This document shows, piece by piece, positions 23,921 through 33,981 of a DNA stretch of 64,000 nucleotides (positions within the stretch are counted from its first letter, which is position 1; each line of letters starts with the position of its first letter). The notes under the pieces were generated by a model. The model did no database searches. It saw nothing but the letters and a program-made list of their open reading frames with translations, and was not told the origin of the DNA. This DNA comes from Ipomoea triloba. Lineage: Eukaryota; Streptophyta; Magnoliopsida; Solanales; Convolvulaceae. The position numbers and the translations under genes are program-made. The stretch lies in NCBI RefSeq assembly GCF_003576645.1, contig NC_044930.1, positions 15,466,776 to 15,530,775 of the forward strand. The letters are read 5' to 3'.

Positions 23921-25292
23921 ATGGGAAGAACCAAAGAGCAAGCCAAGAAAAGGAATTATGAAGTAGCAAGCACTAGCCGAACAAGGGCTAGAGCTAGGGG
24001 TGTGCATTCGGTTAACCGAACCGAATTAACCGAAATGTTAAAAAATCTAACCGTTAACCGAACGAAGTTTGTGTTACCGAATTAACCGAACCGAAATTTT
24101 TTTTGTTAATCGGTCGGTTAATCGAAAACCGAACTTTTTAAACCTAAAATATAAAATTCTAAAAATAACACTTAAAATAATATATCCAATTAAAATAAAA
24201 TACAAAGTATCTATAACTTCAAATATTCAAACATCCATAACTTCAAATCTTCAATCCAATTAGTATTTAGTATTTATATTTAATTATTTATCTAGATATA
24301 TATAAATTCGGTTAACCGTTTGGTTAATTCGGTTAACCGACCTTTCGAACCGAATTAACCGTTAATCGAAATTTCAAGATTCCTTTAACCATTAACCGAA
24401 CCGAATTTTTCGGTTCGGTTAATGGTTAACCGAATTTTTCGATTCGGTCGGTTAACCGAAAAATTTCGGTGAATTGCACACCCCTAGCTAGAGCACAACC
24501 ACCACCTCCACCACCACAAGTTGATCCCAATGCATGAGGGACAAGGGTCCTCCGAGGCTTAATCATGAACAACTGACACTTGTAGATGTGTATAAGTCAA
24601 AGAATTTAATTGGAGGGAAATACTTTGATCCGAGTGCAGGGTAAATCGGTTGCTAAGACACCCGCAATGGTGCAAAGTATTCGAATGGAGGGGCCGACAT
24701 ATACCCCAGTTACCGATGGGTTTCTTGTTTCCTTGAATATAAAGAAGGAGTCAAACAATGCCTGGAAATCCATTTCTTATGTTTACTTCGGGAAGAGATA
24801 TAATCACTCCGTTGATGAGCTAGCTTTGATACTTGGGTTACATACCCGTGATGAGATGAGCATGCCTTACTTCCGGAGGTACCATTTGGATTTTGATTTC
24901 GTTAGAGATGCCGCGACCCATATTACGAATGATGCGGAGTATAACTCTAGCAACTTGAAGGCAAGAAAGATCCGAATGAATCATCTCAAGGCCTACCGGC
25001 AAGATTTGTTTTACATGTGGAGTATGGAGATGGAAGCGGATATCAACATGGGAGTCCAAGTGAAGAAGTGGCTTGCCTCTCAACATAAGCCAAATTTTCA
25101 ATCCGTTTTTATAGGACCGTTGGTAACGGAGTTATTCCTAGGATTAGGGCTTAATGCGGATCTTACTGGTGAGAAAGTTGAAGCCAAGATGAAAGCATTT
25201 ATCGTCCAAGACTTCTTTGGTATGACCCTTAAGTTGGGAGGTGATGATGCCTCGCTAATTAGTGATAAGAGGAAGAAGATGATGAAGGAAAT
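23921..25292 (+). pseudogene. ORF1-like copy p6, split by MITE and cut by copia LTR
   Basis: ATG at 23921. A hAT-type MITE (23995-24486) sits in the arginine-rich N-terminal region. Downstream, 24610-25292 continues in one open frame through YFRRYHLDFDF, LFYMWSMEMEADINMG and GLGLNADLTGEK. A deletion removes most of the NLAINLSG helix. The copy ends at AAGGAAAT where the Sirevirus LTR begins at 25293. Confidence 0.8.
23995..24486. mobile_element. hAT-type MITE, 492 bp, with 8-bp target duplication
   Basis: Terminal inverted repeats TAGGGGTGTGCATTC (left) and its counterpart GAATTGCACACCCCTA (right) enclose an AT-rich interior with repeated CGGTTAACCG palindromes. The 8-bp GCTAGAGC flanks both ends (23987-23994 and 24487-24494). 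Removing element plus one duplication gives the uninterrupted sequence seen in a sister copy near 60215. No transposase is encoded. Confidence 0.92.
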
Positions 25293-26492
25293 TGTTAGGA
25301 ACATATTGTAATAGGTTTTGATGATACCAAATGTAAAGTATAATCCCCTAAGTCTCGAGTATAGGCAAAACATGTAAGTTCGACAAGTAAACCAATTGCG
25401 AAAAATACAACCGGGTCTATGAGCTCAACTCGGAAAATATTTTAGCTCAAAGTAAAATTGGATGAACTTTTTAGAAGTTTCGTGTTGTAAGTTTTCATTA
25501 GATAGAACCGACGAAGACACGAGACATCACTGGAGGAATAAGGGTCTGCGAGGCATCAACTAAGTCTCGAGACATCAGAAAAAATTCGAGACATCGATCC
25601 AGTTCGAGACATAGGATCGAGAAATCAACCAGTCGAAACATCAGCATTAGTTTTGATAGACTGGAACTTCTTCAACTAATGGAATGATATATACACCGTG
25701 GTTCGATTGAGTAACTTAAGTTTGGAGAAGAAGAATATCATGGAGATAAAATATCAACGAGGTGCATAAAGAATGATCGGAGCATTAGAACTCAAAGAGT
25801 ACGAGAAAAACACATTTAAGTGTTTGAGAGAGTTACATAGCTACAACTCATACATATCCAGAAGGTGATCAAAGCTGCTCAACAAGGAAGAACATCCAAC
25901 GATAACTCTTGATCAGATTGGAGATTGTTACACAACTTGTGACAACCGGGTCGACCTTGCTTTGGAGAAGGCAAGAAGAGGCGGAGTAACCTGGAGGCTG
26001 TCTTGTGAAGATCCTGAGGCTTGAGGCGGGCTTGGTGATCAAACCTCAAGTGTTCGATAGGTGGAGTAATAAGAAGCGGGGCGAAAAACCTGAGGCTTGA
26101 GGCGGGCTTGGTGATCAAAGCTCAAGCGCTCGACATAAGTTTTAGTGCAATCCTTCTAGGGAGTTTCTAGAAGAAGAGTAGACGTCGGCGGGTTGGCCGA
26201 ATGACTTAAAAATCTCTCTCGCATTTACTTTACTGCTTTTATCTCTCGCTAACCTTATCTCTCGAACTGCACTACATATAATCACACCTCTCGAACTAAT
26301 TCAAACTCATGCTAATTAAAAGGGGATAACCTTTCCGCTGCGCATAAAACTTTGTCTTCATCTTGTGAGGTGTTGGACTTAAACATCCTAAGTCTAATAC
26401 ACACGAGAGGTCGAAAAAGATTTGCAAAATCTTATACAAGTCTATTCACCCCCCCCCCTCTAGACTTGTACCCCATCCCCTCGGGACCAACA
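25293..26492 (+). repeat. 5' LTR of copia element (1200 bp)
   Basis: Starts TGTTAGGAACATATTG immediately after ORF1 copy p6 and ends GGGACCAACA just before the PBS. It is rich in TCGAGA/TCTCGA words, as is the whole element. The 5 bp before it is GAAAT; no matching 3' end exists in the window to test the duplication. Confidence 0.8.
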
Positions 26493-26510
26493 ATTGATAT
26501 CAGAGCAAGT
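26493..26510 (+). promoter_or_regulatory. Primer binding site
   Basis: ATTGATATCAGAGCAAG directly follows the LTR. It is the tRNA-Met type with an A in place of the usual G (TTGATATCAGAGC). Confidence 0.8.
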
Positions 26511-26602
26511 TCTTTGATCGATATAAACCTTTGTTTATATTGCCTGGAGATCTTTCCTTGAAAATTTTTTAAAAGGTTTTCAAAGCACGAGATAATTTTA
26601 AT

Positions 26603-27771
26603 ATGGATAGCATGTTGTCGAGGCATCTTCTCTTTGATCTTAGCAGGTTCGATGACTGGAAAACACGCATGCTTGCGTACCTTTCTGCCCTCCATGATGA
26701 GATGGCCGAAGTCATAACAACTGGACCAGTCAAGATACTAAGCAAACCAAAGATACACTAAAGTACGTTCCAAAACCTAAGGAAGAATGGACAAGTGATG
26801 ATAGGAAGAGAAACAACCTTGACAATATTGCCAAGGACATTCTCTTCAAAGCAATAGACGAGACCATCTTCCCCAGAGTGAGAAAGTGCAACACGGCAAA
26901 AGAGGTATGGGACACCTTGATGTTAATTGGTGAAGGTGATGAACAGGAAAAGGAAAACAAACTCATCGTGGCAATGAAGAAGTTCGAGGACTTCAAGATG
27001 AAGCCAGGAGAGAGCATCGACAGCATGGAATCTCGGTTCATGAAGCTCACAACCGAGATTAGCGACCTCAAGAAGGAGATCCCACAGAAAGAGCTGAACC
27101 TGAAAGTTCTACGCGGCCTAACCAAGGAGTGGAAAGTAAAGGTGATCACGATGCGAAATCACAGAGACCTGAAGGAGACCACAACAGACAAACTCTTCCG
27201 GGATCTCAAAGCCTTCGAATTCGAGATGTTCCCGAGAGATGAGGACGTGGTGGACCGACGAAACGTTGCACTTATTGCCGATCAACCATCCACATCCTCA
27301 AGGTCAGACCCTAACCCCACTAACCTCATATCTGATGAACAGTTTGCTCTCTTCTTGAGAAAATTCAAGAAATTCATGAAAAAGAAAGTACCGAAGAGCA
27401 ATACAAGTTCACCTTCCTCCTCAAGAAGGAAAAGTGAGAGATATCCATCCAGAAGGACGGAAGAGGAAAACCAGGGTCTATGCTACAACTGTAGAAGACC
27501 GGGACATTTCAAGTCCGAATGCCCTTACACTCCAGTAAGCAAGCATCAAGGCCAAGAAGGCAAGGATTCCAAGAGAATGGAGGAATCCAGGGAGAAGCCA
27601 ACACAAGGTGGCTTCAAGGGATCATCAAGGACGCATTCGCGCAGGAAGGCGCTTGTTGTTGAGGAACTCGAGATGGTAGCCGAGGAGTCCGAGACATCGA
27701 GCTCAAGCGAAAATAGCAGCAGCTCAGAGGATGAGAGGGGACTCATCTGCCTTTACACTATCAATGCTTAA
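26603..27771 (+). pseudogene. Copia gag, one frameshift
   Basis: ATG at 26603 starts MDSMLSRHLLFDLSRFDDW, the usual N-terminal 'F..W' region of copia Gag. The frame ends at a TAA about 50 codons on; the other frame carries the rest to 27771, so a single indel near 26755 breaks it. Main body: capsid-like CNTAKEVWDTL, MKKFEDFKMKPGESI and LKVLRGLTKEWKVK (UBN2/Retrotran_gag type), then a Ser/Arg-rich linker and the zinc knuckle CYNCRRPGHFKSEC near 27480-27525. The C terminus is a Ser/Glu-rich tail. About 390 codons in all, close to normal for the family. It forms the RNA-packaging particle. Confidence 0.85.
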
Positions 27772-28404
27772 TGGCAATTGACAATGCGGTAACCTCCACT
27801 TCTACATCTCGCTGCTCTACTTCTACTTCTCGTTGTTCTTCTTTTGGAAGCGATGAGGATCCCTTCGAGACCATGGAATTGCTTAGAAGGGATCTCAACA
27901 TTGCTAATAGCACTCATGCTAAAGTCTTGGAGGAAAACAACAAACTAATTGCTAAACGAGAGATTCTTAAGAACGTCTCGAAAGAGAATTCAGAGCTAAT
28001 TCTCAAAATAAGCAACTTAGAAGCTGAATTAATCCAACTTAAGGAAGAGTGCAAAGCCCGAGAGACCCAGAGAACATAACCTTAGATAGGTCATTGCATC
28101 ATTTACTAATTCCTCCAAAGTTATGGAGAAAATTGTGAATGATCACAGGCCTACCAGTGACAGAACCGGTCTCGGATTCCGTCAAGACTGTCTCTCGAGA
28201 CATAAACTGACTAATGGTTTGGGAACTTCAAATAATGAAGGATCTCGACCTAAACCTAATAAGGGTCATAAAGGACCACCTGAAAAGACCAGAGTAGCAA
28301 TTCACAAACCGTCCCTATACACCAGCAATGGAAAGTATACGAAAGCTGCAAAGAATGGCTGGGTAAAACATATCGGGGAGTCTCTAAAAGCAGTGGAGAA
28401 TTAG
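27771..28404 (+). pseudogene. Gag-pol linker with coiled coil
   Basis: The frame 27771-28079 is Ser/Thr-rich, then an obvious coiled coil (ILKNVSKENSELILKISNLE, then LIQLKEECKARE). A second frame, 28123-28404, is basic, with KIVNDHRPTSDRTGLGF. Sirevirus-type elements carry such a coiled-coil region between Gag and protease. The joins to gag (TAATG overlap at 27769) and between the two frames are probably indels or stops in a once continuous polyprotein. Confidence 0.6.
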
Positions 28405-28985
28405 GACCAAAGGTGAGAGAAAACTAAAAGCCTCTCCGGGGCATGACAACAAGACTCTCGAACCACTTCCTAACTTCTCTACATGTTAGAGATTACTTGA
28501 GACTTAGCAGGAACATAACCAAAAATCTATTCAAAACCTTCAACTGAAAAACTTAGAAACTCATGATATTTTTTGCAAACTGGGAAATTTTATATTTCAA
28601 ACTGCGATATATTACAAAGCAAACTGAACCTCCTTTTATAGGGATCAAGGATGGTTCTCGAAATACAATACAGCTGTTTACAATTATTACAATACATGTG
28701 GCCGACAAAGTGTGATGGCCTTCTTGACATAAAGTAAAGCTACCTTTTAATAAAGTTGTCTAATAATTCATACAACACGCCAAACTGATAAGATAACGCT
28801 GACATGACCCTGTCAGGACGGGGATCTTATCTTTGAAGATAAGATTTTTTGTTGCAGATGAGATTTGCTTTGCTGGGGCTTTGCTGGAGAGATAAGATTC
28901 ACCTAATTACCTCTCGCAAAGCCATTCCAAGTACAAGAAAAGCTACACTCCATATAATGCGCCTCAAGACAAAATGGAAGGTCTG
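28405..28985 (-). promoter_or_regulatory. Inserted block, possibly pararetrovirus intergenic promoter, minus strand
   Basis: The segment has no coding capacity and interrupts the gag-pol linker. On the minus strand it has CCCTATAAAAGG (28632-28643), a strong TATA box, preceded by GATAAG/CTTATC repeats near 28830-28850. At its left edge about 40 bp (AAAACTAAAAGCCTCTCCGG and on to about 28460) also occurs at about 54830-54866 and 56370-56400 next to capsid-region pararetrovirus sequence. I infer a caulimovirid-derived insertion; edges are approximate and no target duplication was seen. Confidence 0.4.
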
Positions 28986-29011
28986 AGATCCATAGAGTTA
29001 GGAACTCACGG

Positions 29012-30618
29012 ATGTGGGAAGGCAGGCACTACCCATCCTATGAAGATTGGTCACAAGACTATGAACCGTGGAAGAAACCTCAGTTCCAATGGTACCACGT
29101 GACCAAACAGGCCATGAAGGGCATGGTGCGTAAATTCGAGGTCAGGCCACAACCTAAACTGATCTATGCAACTAAAAGGCCTAGAGTCTCTACTAGCATT
29201 CCTTATGATTATCAAACGTTCAATGACTACATTGCACCTAGGCCTGGAGTAATGGGCCCAAGGTATAAATGGATGCCAAAACTCACTAACCCTCTAGGAC
29301 CCAAAATTTGGGTACCTAAACTTGTTTGATCTTCTTGCAGGACACCAGGGACGTGTGGTTCATTGACAGTGGATGTTCGAGACATATGACTGGAAATCTT
29401 AAATTGCTAGAGAACATCCATCCTATCGAAGGTCCCTTGGTGACATTTGGCGACAATGAGAAGAAAGGACGCACGAAGGCTGTTGGTGAGATTCATAAGA
29501 ATGAATTGGTAATCAAGGAGGTATCCTATGTGGAAGGGCTCAAGTTCAACCTCCTGAGCACAAGCCAATTCTGTGACAAGGGCTACAAGGTCATCTTCAT
29601 CAAGAGCAAGTGCCGAATCATACAAGAGGAATATCTCGAAGTCGTCTTGGAAGCAGCAAGGAAGGGGAATATGTACATAGTGGACTGGAAATCTGCCAAA
29701 CCATCCCTATGCATGTTAGCAAGGAGCAAAGAAGACTTATGCTGGGATTGGCACAGTAAGCTTAGTCACCTGAACTTCAAGACTATCAACAAGCTTACTA
29801 AAATGAACCTTGTGGAAGGACTGCCCAAAGTTACATTTCGAAAGGATAAGATCTGTGAGGCATGTCAGCGTTGCAAACAAATCAAATCCTCTTTCAAGTC
29901 CAAGGCCGAGACGTCATCTACTAGACCTTTAAGTCTCTTACACATGGACTTATTTGGTCCAGTAGATCCACCCAGCATGAGAGGAAGGAAATACACTCTT
30001 GTGGTAGTAGATAACTACACAAGATTCACCTGGACCGTGTTCTTAACTAAGAAAAGCGCGACAAAGGCTGCCTAACCCAATCTACTAAGGCAAGTTCAAG
30101 TTGAAAAGGATGTCTCGATACTAAAGATCCGGTCAGATCAAGGAGGAGAGTTTGTTAATCAAGTTATCGAGAGCTACTGCAACGAGAATGAGATTCATCA
30201 TCAGTTGTTAGCTGCTCGAACACCTCAATAGAACGGAGTTGCCGAAAGGAGGAACAGAACTCTCAAGGAGGCAGCAAGGACTATGCTTTCACAAGCTAAC
30301 ATGCCACAAGGATTTTGGGCAGAAGCGGTCAACACAGCATGTTACACCCAAAATAGGTCCTTAATCGTGAAAGGAGCTGGAAAGACTCCGTATGAGTTGT
30401 GGAATGGGAAGAAACCAAATGTGAGTTACTTTCACACATTCGGGTGCAGATGTTATATCCACAACAACAGGAAGACTCATCTCAGAGCATTTGATGAGAA
30501 GGCAGACGATGGAGTATTTCTGGGTTATTCATCGACAAGTAAAGCCTTCAGAGTCTTCAAGCGGAGATTAGTGGTTGAAGAATCTATACATGTCACTTTT
30601 GACGACAAGCACCAGTAG
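29012..30618 (+). pseudogene. Copia protease and integrase, broken
   Basis: 29012-29329 encodes a Trp/Tyr/Pro-rich pre-protease linker (PKIWVPKLV at its end). The protease follows with DVWFIDSGCSRHMTG at about 29350-29390 (DSG active site). Pre-integrase zinc site: WHSKLSHLN and CEACQRCKQ. Integrase core: HMDLFGPVD, IRSDQGGEF and the glutamate of NGVAERRNRTLKEAA, giving D, D, E. Then ELWNGKKPNVSYFHTFGC and FLGYSSTSKAFRVF. In-frame stops: TAA at 30073-30075, TAG at about 30229-30231 (PQ then stop) and TAG at 30616-30618. A shift near 30612 leads into the RT frame. Role: polyprotein cleavage and cDNA insertion. Confidence 0.88.
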
Positions 30619-32474
30619 ATCAACCACCAAACCCAGCAGACAAATCTGAAAAGGTTGAAGAGTGTCAACCAGAGACATTCGAGAGATCAGATTTACCTCT
30701 CGATGGGAAGCAATCTACAGTTCGAGACGTTGCAGAACTCCATTCAGAATCAGACGATGAAAAGATCGTGAAGAAGAGTGATCCTCAACAAGTTGATCAA
30801 ATCCAGATTGAAGATGAAACTCTCTCATCTCAACCTATCTCCGAAGGATCAACTGAGGAACCACAACCTGATTTGAGATGGCTAAGAAGTCACCCTGCTG
30901 ATCAAGTGATTGGAGATGTACGCGACAGAGTTCGAACTAGATCAGCCTATAAAGAAAGCATGCTTGCTTGCTTTCTATCTCAAATAGAGCCCAAGGTGAT
31001 TGATGAAGCTCTAAGTGATCCGGATTGGGTGCAAGCCATGCAGGAGGAACTTCATCAGTTCGAAAGGAACGAAGTATGGGAATTAGTTCCGAGACCTCAT
31101 CATCAGAATGCCATTGGAACAAAGTGGGTTTTCAGAAACAAGATGAATGAGGATGGAGTTATTATTAGGAACAAGGCCAGACTTGTTGCTAAAGGTTACT
31201 GCCAGGAGGAAGGAATAGATTTTGATGAAACCTTTGCTCCGGTGGCACGTCTCGAAGCTATTCGCATCTTTCTCGCATATGTCAAGAGTGCATTTCTGAA
31301 CGGATTTCTTGAAGAAGAGGTGTACGTTGAACAACCTCCGGGTTTCTTGAAGGACGTTGGAGCTGACAAAGTATACAAGCTAAAGAAGGCACTCTACGGC
31401 TTAAAGCAAGCCCCGAGAGCTTGGTATGATACATTATCCTCTTTTCTACTTCAATGTGGGTTCACCAAAGGCCTAGTGGACAAAACATTGTTCAGAATTA
31501 AGGATGGAGATCATATCTTATTGGTGCAAATCTATGTAGACGATATCATTTTTGGGAGCACCAATCCAGACCTGTGCGAGAAGTTCTCCAGTTTGATGAA
31601 AGGGAAGTTCGAGATGAGCATGATGGGAGAGCTCAATTACTTCCTGGAATTACAAGTGAAGCAGGTTAAAGAAGGTATCTTCATCAACCAGGAGAAATAC
31701 ACCAAGCGTCTGCTCAGGAAATACAATATAGAAGGGAAGTCCTCAGTCAAAGTGCCAATGGGAACCTCTCTACGTATCGACGTTGATAGTGAAGGTCGGG
31801 AGGTCGATCAGACTACGTATCGAGGTATCATCGGATCTCTTCTTTATTTAACTGCAAGTAGACCAGATATATCCTTTGCAGTAGGTGTATGTGCTAGATT
31901 TCAGGCAAGTCCTAAGGAAAGTCATCTTAATGCATCTAAAAAGATCCTAAGATATCTCAAGGGTACGCAAAGTGTTGGACTTTGGTATTCGAAAGGTGGA
32001 TCTTTCGAACTTACTGGTTATTCAGATGCGGACTTTGCCCGTTGCAAAATTGATAGAAAGAGCACATCTGGGACATGTCAGTTTCTAGGAGGAAGACTTG
32101 TCTCATGGTTCAGCAAGAAACAACATTCGATAGCTACTAGTACCGCTGAGGCAGAATATGTGGCAGCTGGAAGTTGTGCTCAGATCTTATGGATGAAGCA
32201 ACAATTGTTAGATTATGGTGTTGAGTGTAAGGAAGTTAGAATTATGTGTGACAATACGAGTGCTATAGCTATCACTCAAAATCCAGTGCTACACTCAAGG
32301 ACGAAACATATTGATATTAAGTATCACTTCATTCGAGATCATGTTGAGAAAAAGGATATAGTATTGGAATATGTTGCAACGGAGGAGCAACTAGCAGATA
32401 TTTTCACAAAGGCGTTATGTGAAAATATGTTTTCTCAACTAAGGCTAGAATTGGAAATGATAGAATTGGGTTGA
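30619..32474 (+). pseudogene. Copia reverse transcriptase and RNase H; first RT aspartate region missing
   Basis: Open to 32474; ATG at 30768, though the frame is open upstream to 30618. [55 protein letters not shown], catalytic [12 protein letters not shown] (about 31535). RNase [57 protein letters not shown] and the C-terminal [12 protein letters not shown]. Odd point: between FLAY and VKSAFLNG (about 31280) roughly a dozen residues normally present are absent, including the stretch with the first catalytic Asp. The frame is kept, but the enzyme should be dead. Confidence 0.9.
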
Positions 32475-32680
32475 ATGGTCAAAGTTTATCTCCTTGTATT
32501 TGGTGCCATGAACTGTTTCGCTTGTGAGGAGCGGTTACATCAACTTTATGGCAGCTTTGGAGTTACACAACATTGAATTGTCATTCATAAAGCACCCAGT
32601 GACTCCAACAGTACCTAAATTTTGCTATAAAAGGGTACTTCTTCCTCAGGATTTATCACCATTCTCATATCAGTTCCTAC
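32475..32680 (+). promoter_or_regulatory. TATA-like promoter before the 107-codon ORF
   Basis: TATAAAAGG at 32626-32634 lies about 47 bp before the ATG at 32681. The box is a good plant consensus, and its distance would place a start site around 32660. Candidate only. Confidence 0.35.
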
Positions 32681-33004
32681 ATGGAGAAAAAGAAAGGGAA
32701 AGATGATATACCATTTTGGTATAGAGGGAAGAAGTCAGCAGTTAAGTCCAAGGACTTCCAAGGAGAGAACTACCCGGAGTTGATGAAGAATGAAAAGATT
32801 GCGGAGCTTCCTGATAATCCAAGCAAGCATCCTATTCTCACAAAAGGTGAATGGACCCCCAAATGCAAAGAGATCCTCAAAGGTGGGATACTGGAATCAG
32901 GAGAAGGATCTCGCATAAGTAGACCTCCCATAGCTGCCCATTCTGGAAAAGGAGCAAGTGAGGAGTGCAGTAGTGGAGAGGGAGAGAAGAACAAGAAGAA
33001 TTAG
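32681..33004 (+). CDS. Unidentified 107-aa ORF downstream of copia pol
   Basis: Starts MEKKKGKDDIPFWYRGKK and ends in a Glu/Lys/Asn tail (GEGEKNKKN). Lys-rich and hydrophilic, with no signal peptide, membrane segment or motif that I know. It is intact, in contrast to pol, and is preceded by a TATA-like box. It may be an accessory gene of the element or a chance frame; I cannot choose from sequence alone. Confidence 0.35.
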   Translation: MEKKKGKDDIPFWYRGKKSAVKSKDFQGENYPELMKNEKIAELPDNPSKHPILTKGEWTPKCKEILKGGILESGEGSRISRPPIAAHSGKGASEECSSGEGEKNKKN

Positions 33005-33869
33005 CCATCCCTAGTCTTGTAACTAGAATAGATAGGATCTTAGATGGCTAGTTCCTGCTTTAACGTTCAAAACCTAGATGGCTACTTCTTGCTTTAACAA
33101 AAGCCTCTAGTGAATCAAATAATATATTGATTCATATGTAATGTATTTGGAACTCACTAAATGAACTAAAGGAAATGTTCTAAGTGATGACTTTTGCATG
33201 AATCAAGTTTGTTCTCTATCGCAATCTGTCTTCGAAAGGTAGTTCGAAAGATAAAGAAGTCAGTCTTTTCAAACCTCAGTTATGTCTCGAATTAGGGAAG
33301 TTCGAGAGATCGCTTCGAAAGATACAAGACAGATATATCGACGTGCTAAGTAACGACTCAGGGATAAATAGAGGTATAAGGAAGGTTAGGGATCAATCAT
33401 TAAGGGGGAAGATCCTTAACCAAATCTGAGAACCAACAAGATCAATGATAGAAGGAATAAGGAGGTTTAGGGATCAATCACTCAGGGGGAAGATCCTTAA
33501 ACTAGTATGAAGTCATCTTCACCTTCGAGAGGTGAAATCAAACGTTATAATAGCAATCCAAGATAACGGTTGATTAAGGAATTAATGACAACCACGTGGT
33601 CATCAGTTATGGACGTGGTACCCTACTTTTTAGGGCCACTATCTGACTTAGTGGAGCATGTGCTTAAAGTGCAATTTATTGGGACTTAACATCCATTACC
33701 TCGAGTCCCAAAACCGTCAGCACTCTACCAGAAATACCCTTACCACATAACAAGCTTGTAACCGTTACAAAAGGGCATTTCTGACATTCTCTAATTTTTG
33801 AATCAACCGGGATTGTCAATCGGGTCAAGTTCCTAACCCTACCCAAATATCCGACCCATATCCATAACC
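33005..33869 (+). other. Spacer with duplicated purine-tract motif
   Basis: No gene. A block GGGATCAATCA...AGGGGGAAGATCC occurs twice (about 33388-33418 and 33470-33500). The AAGGGGGAAG/CAGGGGGAAG cores resemble polypurine tracts, which in Sirevirus elements lie near the 3' LTR, but no LTR follows here. TCGAAAG/TCGAGAG words are frequent. Confidence 0.4.
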
Positions 33870-33981
33870 TATAAAAACTAAAACCCATCTTCCTCACCCG
33901 TTACCAAGCTAAACCCAAATACCCAAATTCCCAAATCCTACACACTGTACACATTCCCTCCAAAAGCACAAACCTTCAACA
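33870..33981 (+). promoter_or_regulatory. TATA-like box and leader of the third ORF
   Basis: TATAAAAA at 33870-33877, an A/C-rich leader of about 80-100 bp without ATG, then AACAATGGC at the start codon, a good plant start context. The arrangement looks like an independent promoter rather than polyprotein read-through. Candidate only. Confidence 0.4.

Larger units (their letters stand above)
12433..25292. repeat. Tandem array of Athila ORF1-like genes, about 1.4 kb units
   Basis: About ten copies of one unit: a gene of about 1.1 kb plus a spacer of about 0.27-0.3 kb. Units lie head to tail on the minus strand to 17153 and head to tail on the plus strand after it. Two minus units repeat at exactly 1380 bp (e.g. 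13978 and 15358). The encoded protein has: basic, Pro-rich N terminus (MGRTKEQAKKRNYEE, PPPPPP); block VLREFGCEDKVNRLLRHPQW; GFLASLNIKKEPNN; LFGKRYNHSVDELALILGL; RRYHVEFDSDRDAATHITND; helical NHLKAIVLNLAINLSGMKT; LFYMWSMEKEADVNMGVQ; acidic linker (EEEEEEED) and Gln-rich tail. No LTR, RT or integrase lies within the unit. The pattern matches plant Athila ORF1-type proteins of unknown function. Confidence 0.8.

Noticed and set aside
24001..24480. GGTTAACC palindromes as a CRISPR-like or regulatory array
   Set aside because: They are internal to a MITE with terminal repeats and an 8-bp duplication, and there are no regular spacers.
33388..33500. The two AGGGGGAAG tracts as the true polypurine tract and end of the copia element
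   Set aside because: No LTR start follows either tract, so the call cannot be supported; they are listed only as PPT-like.
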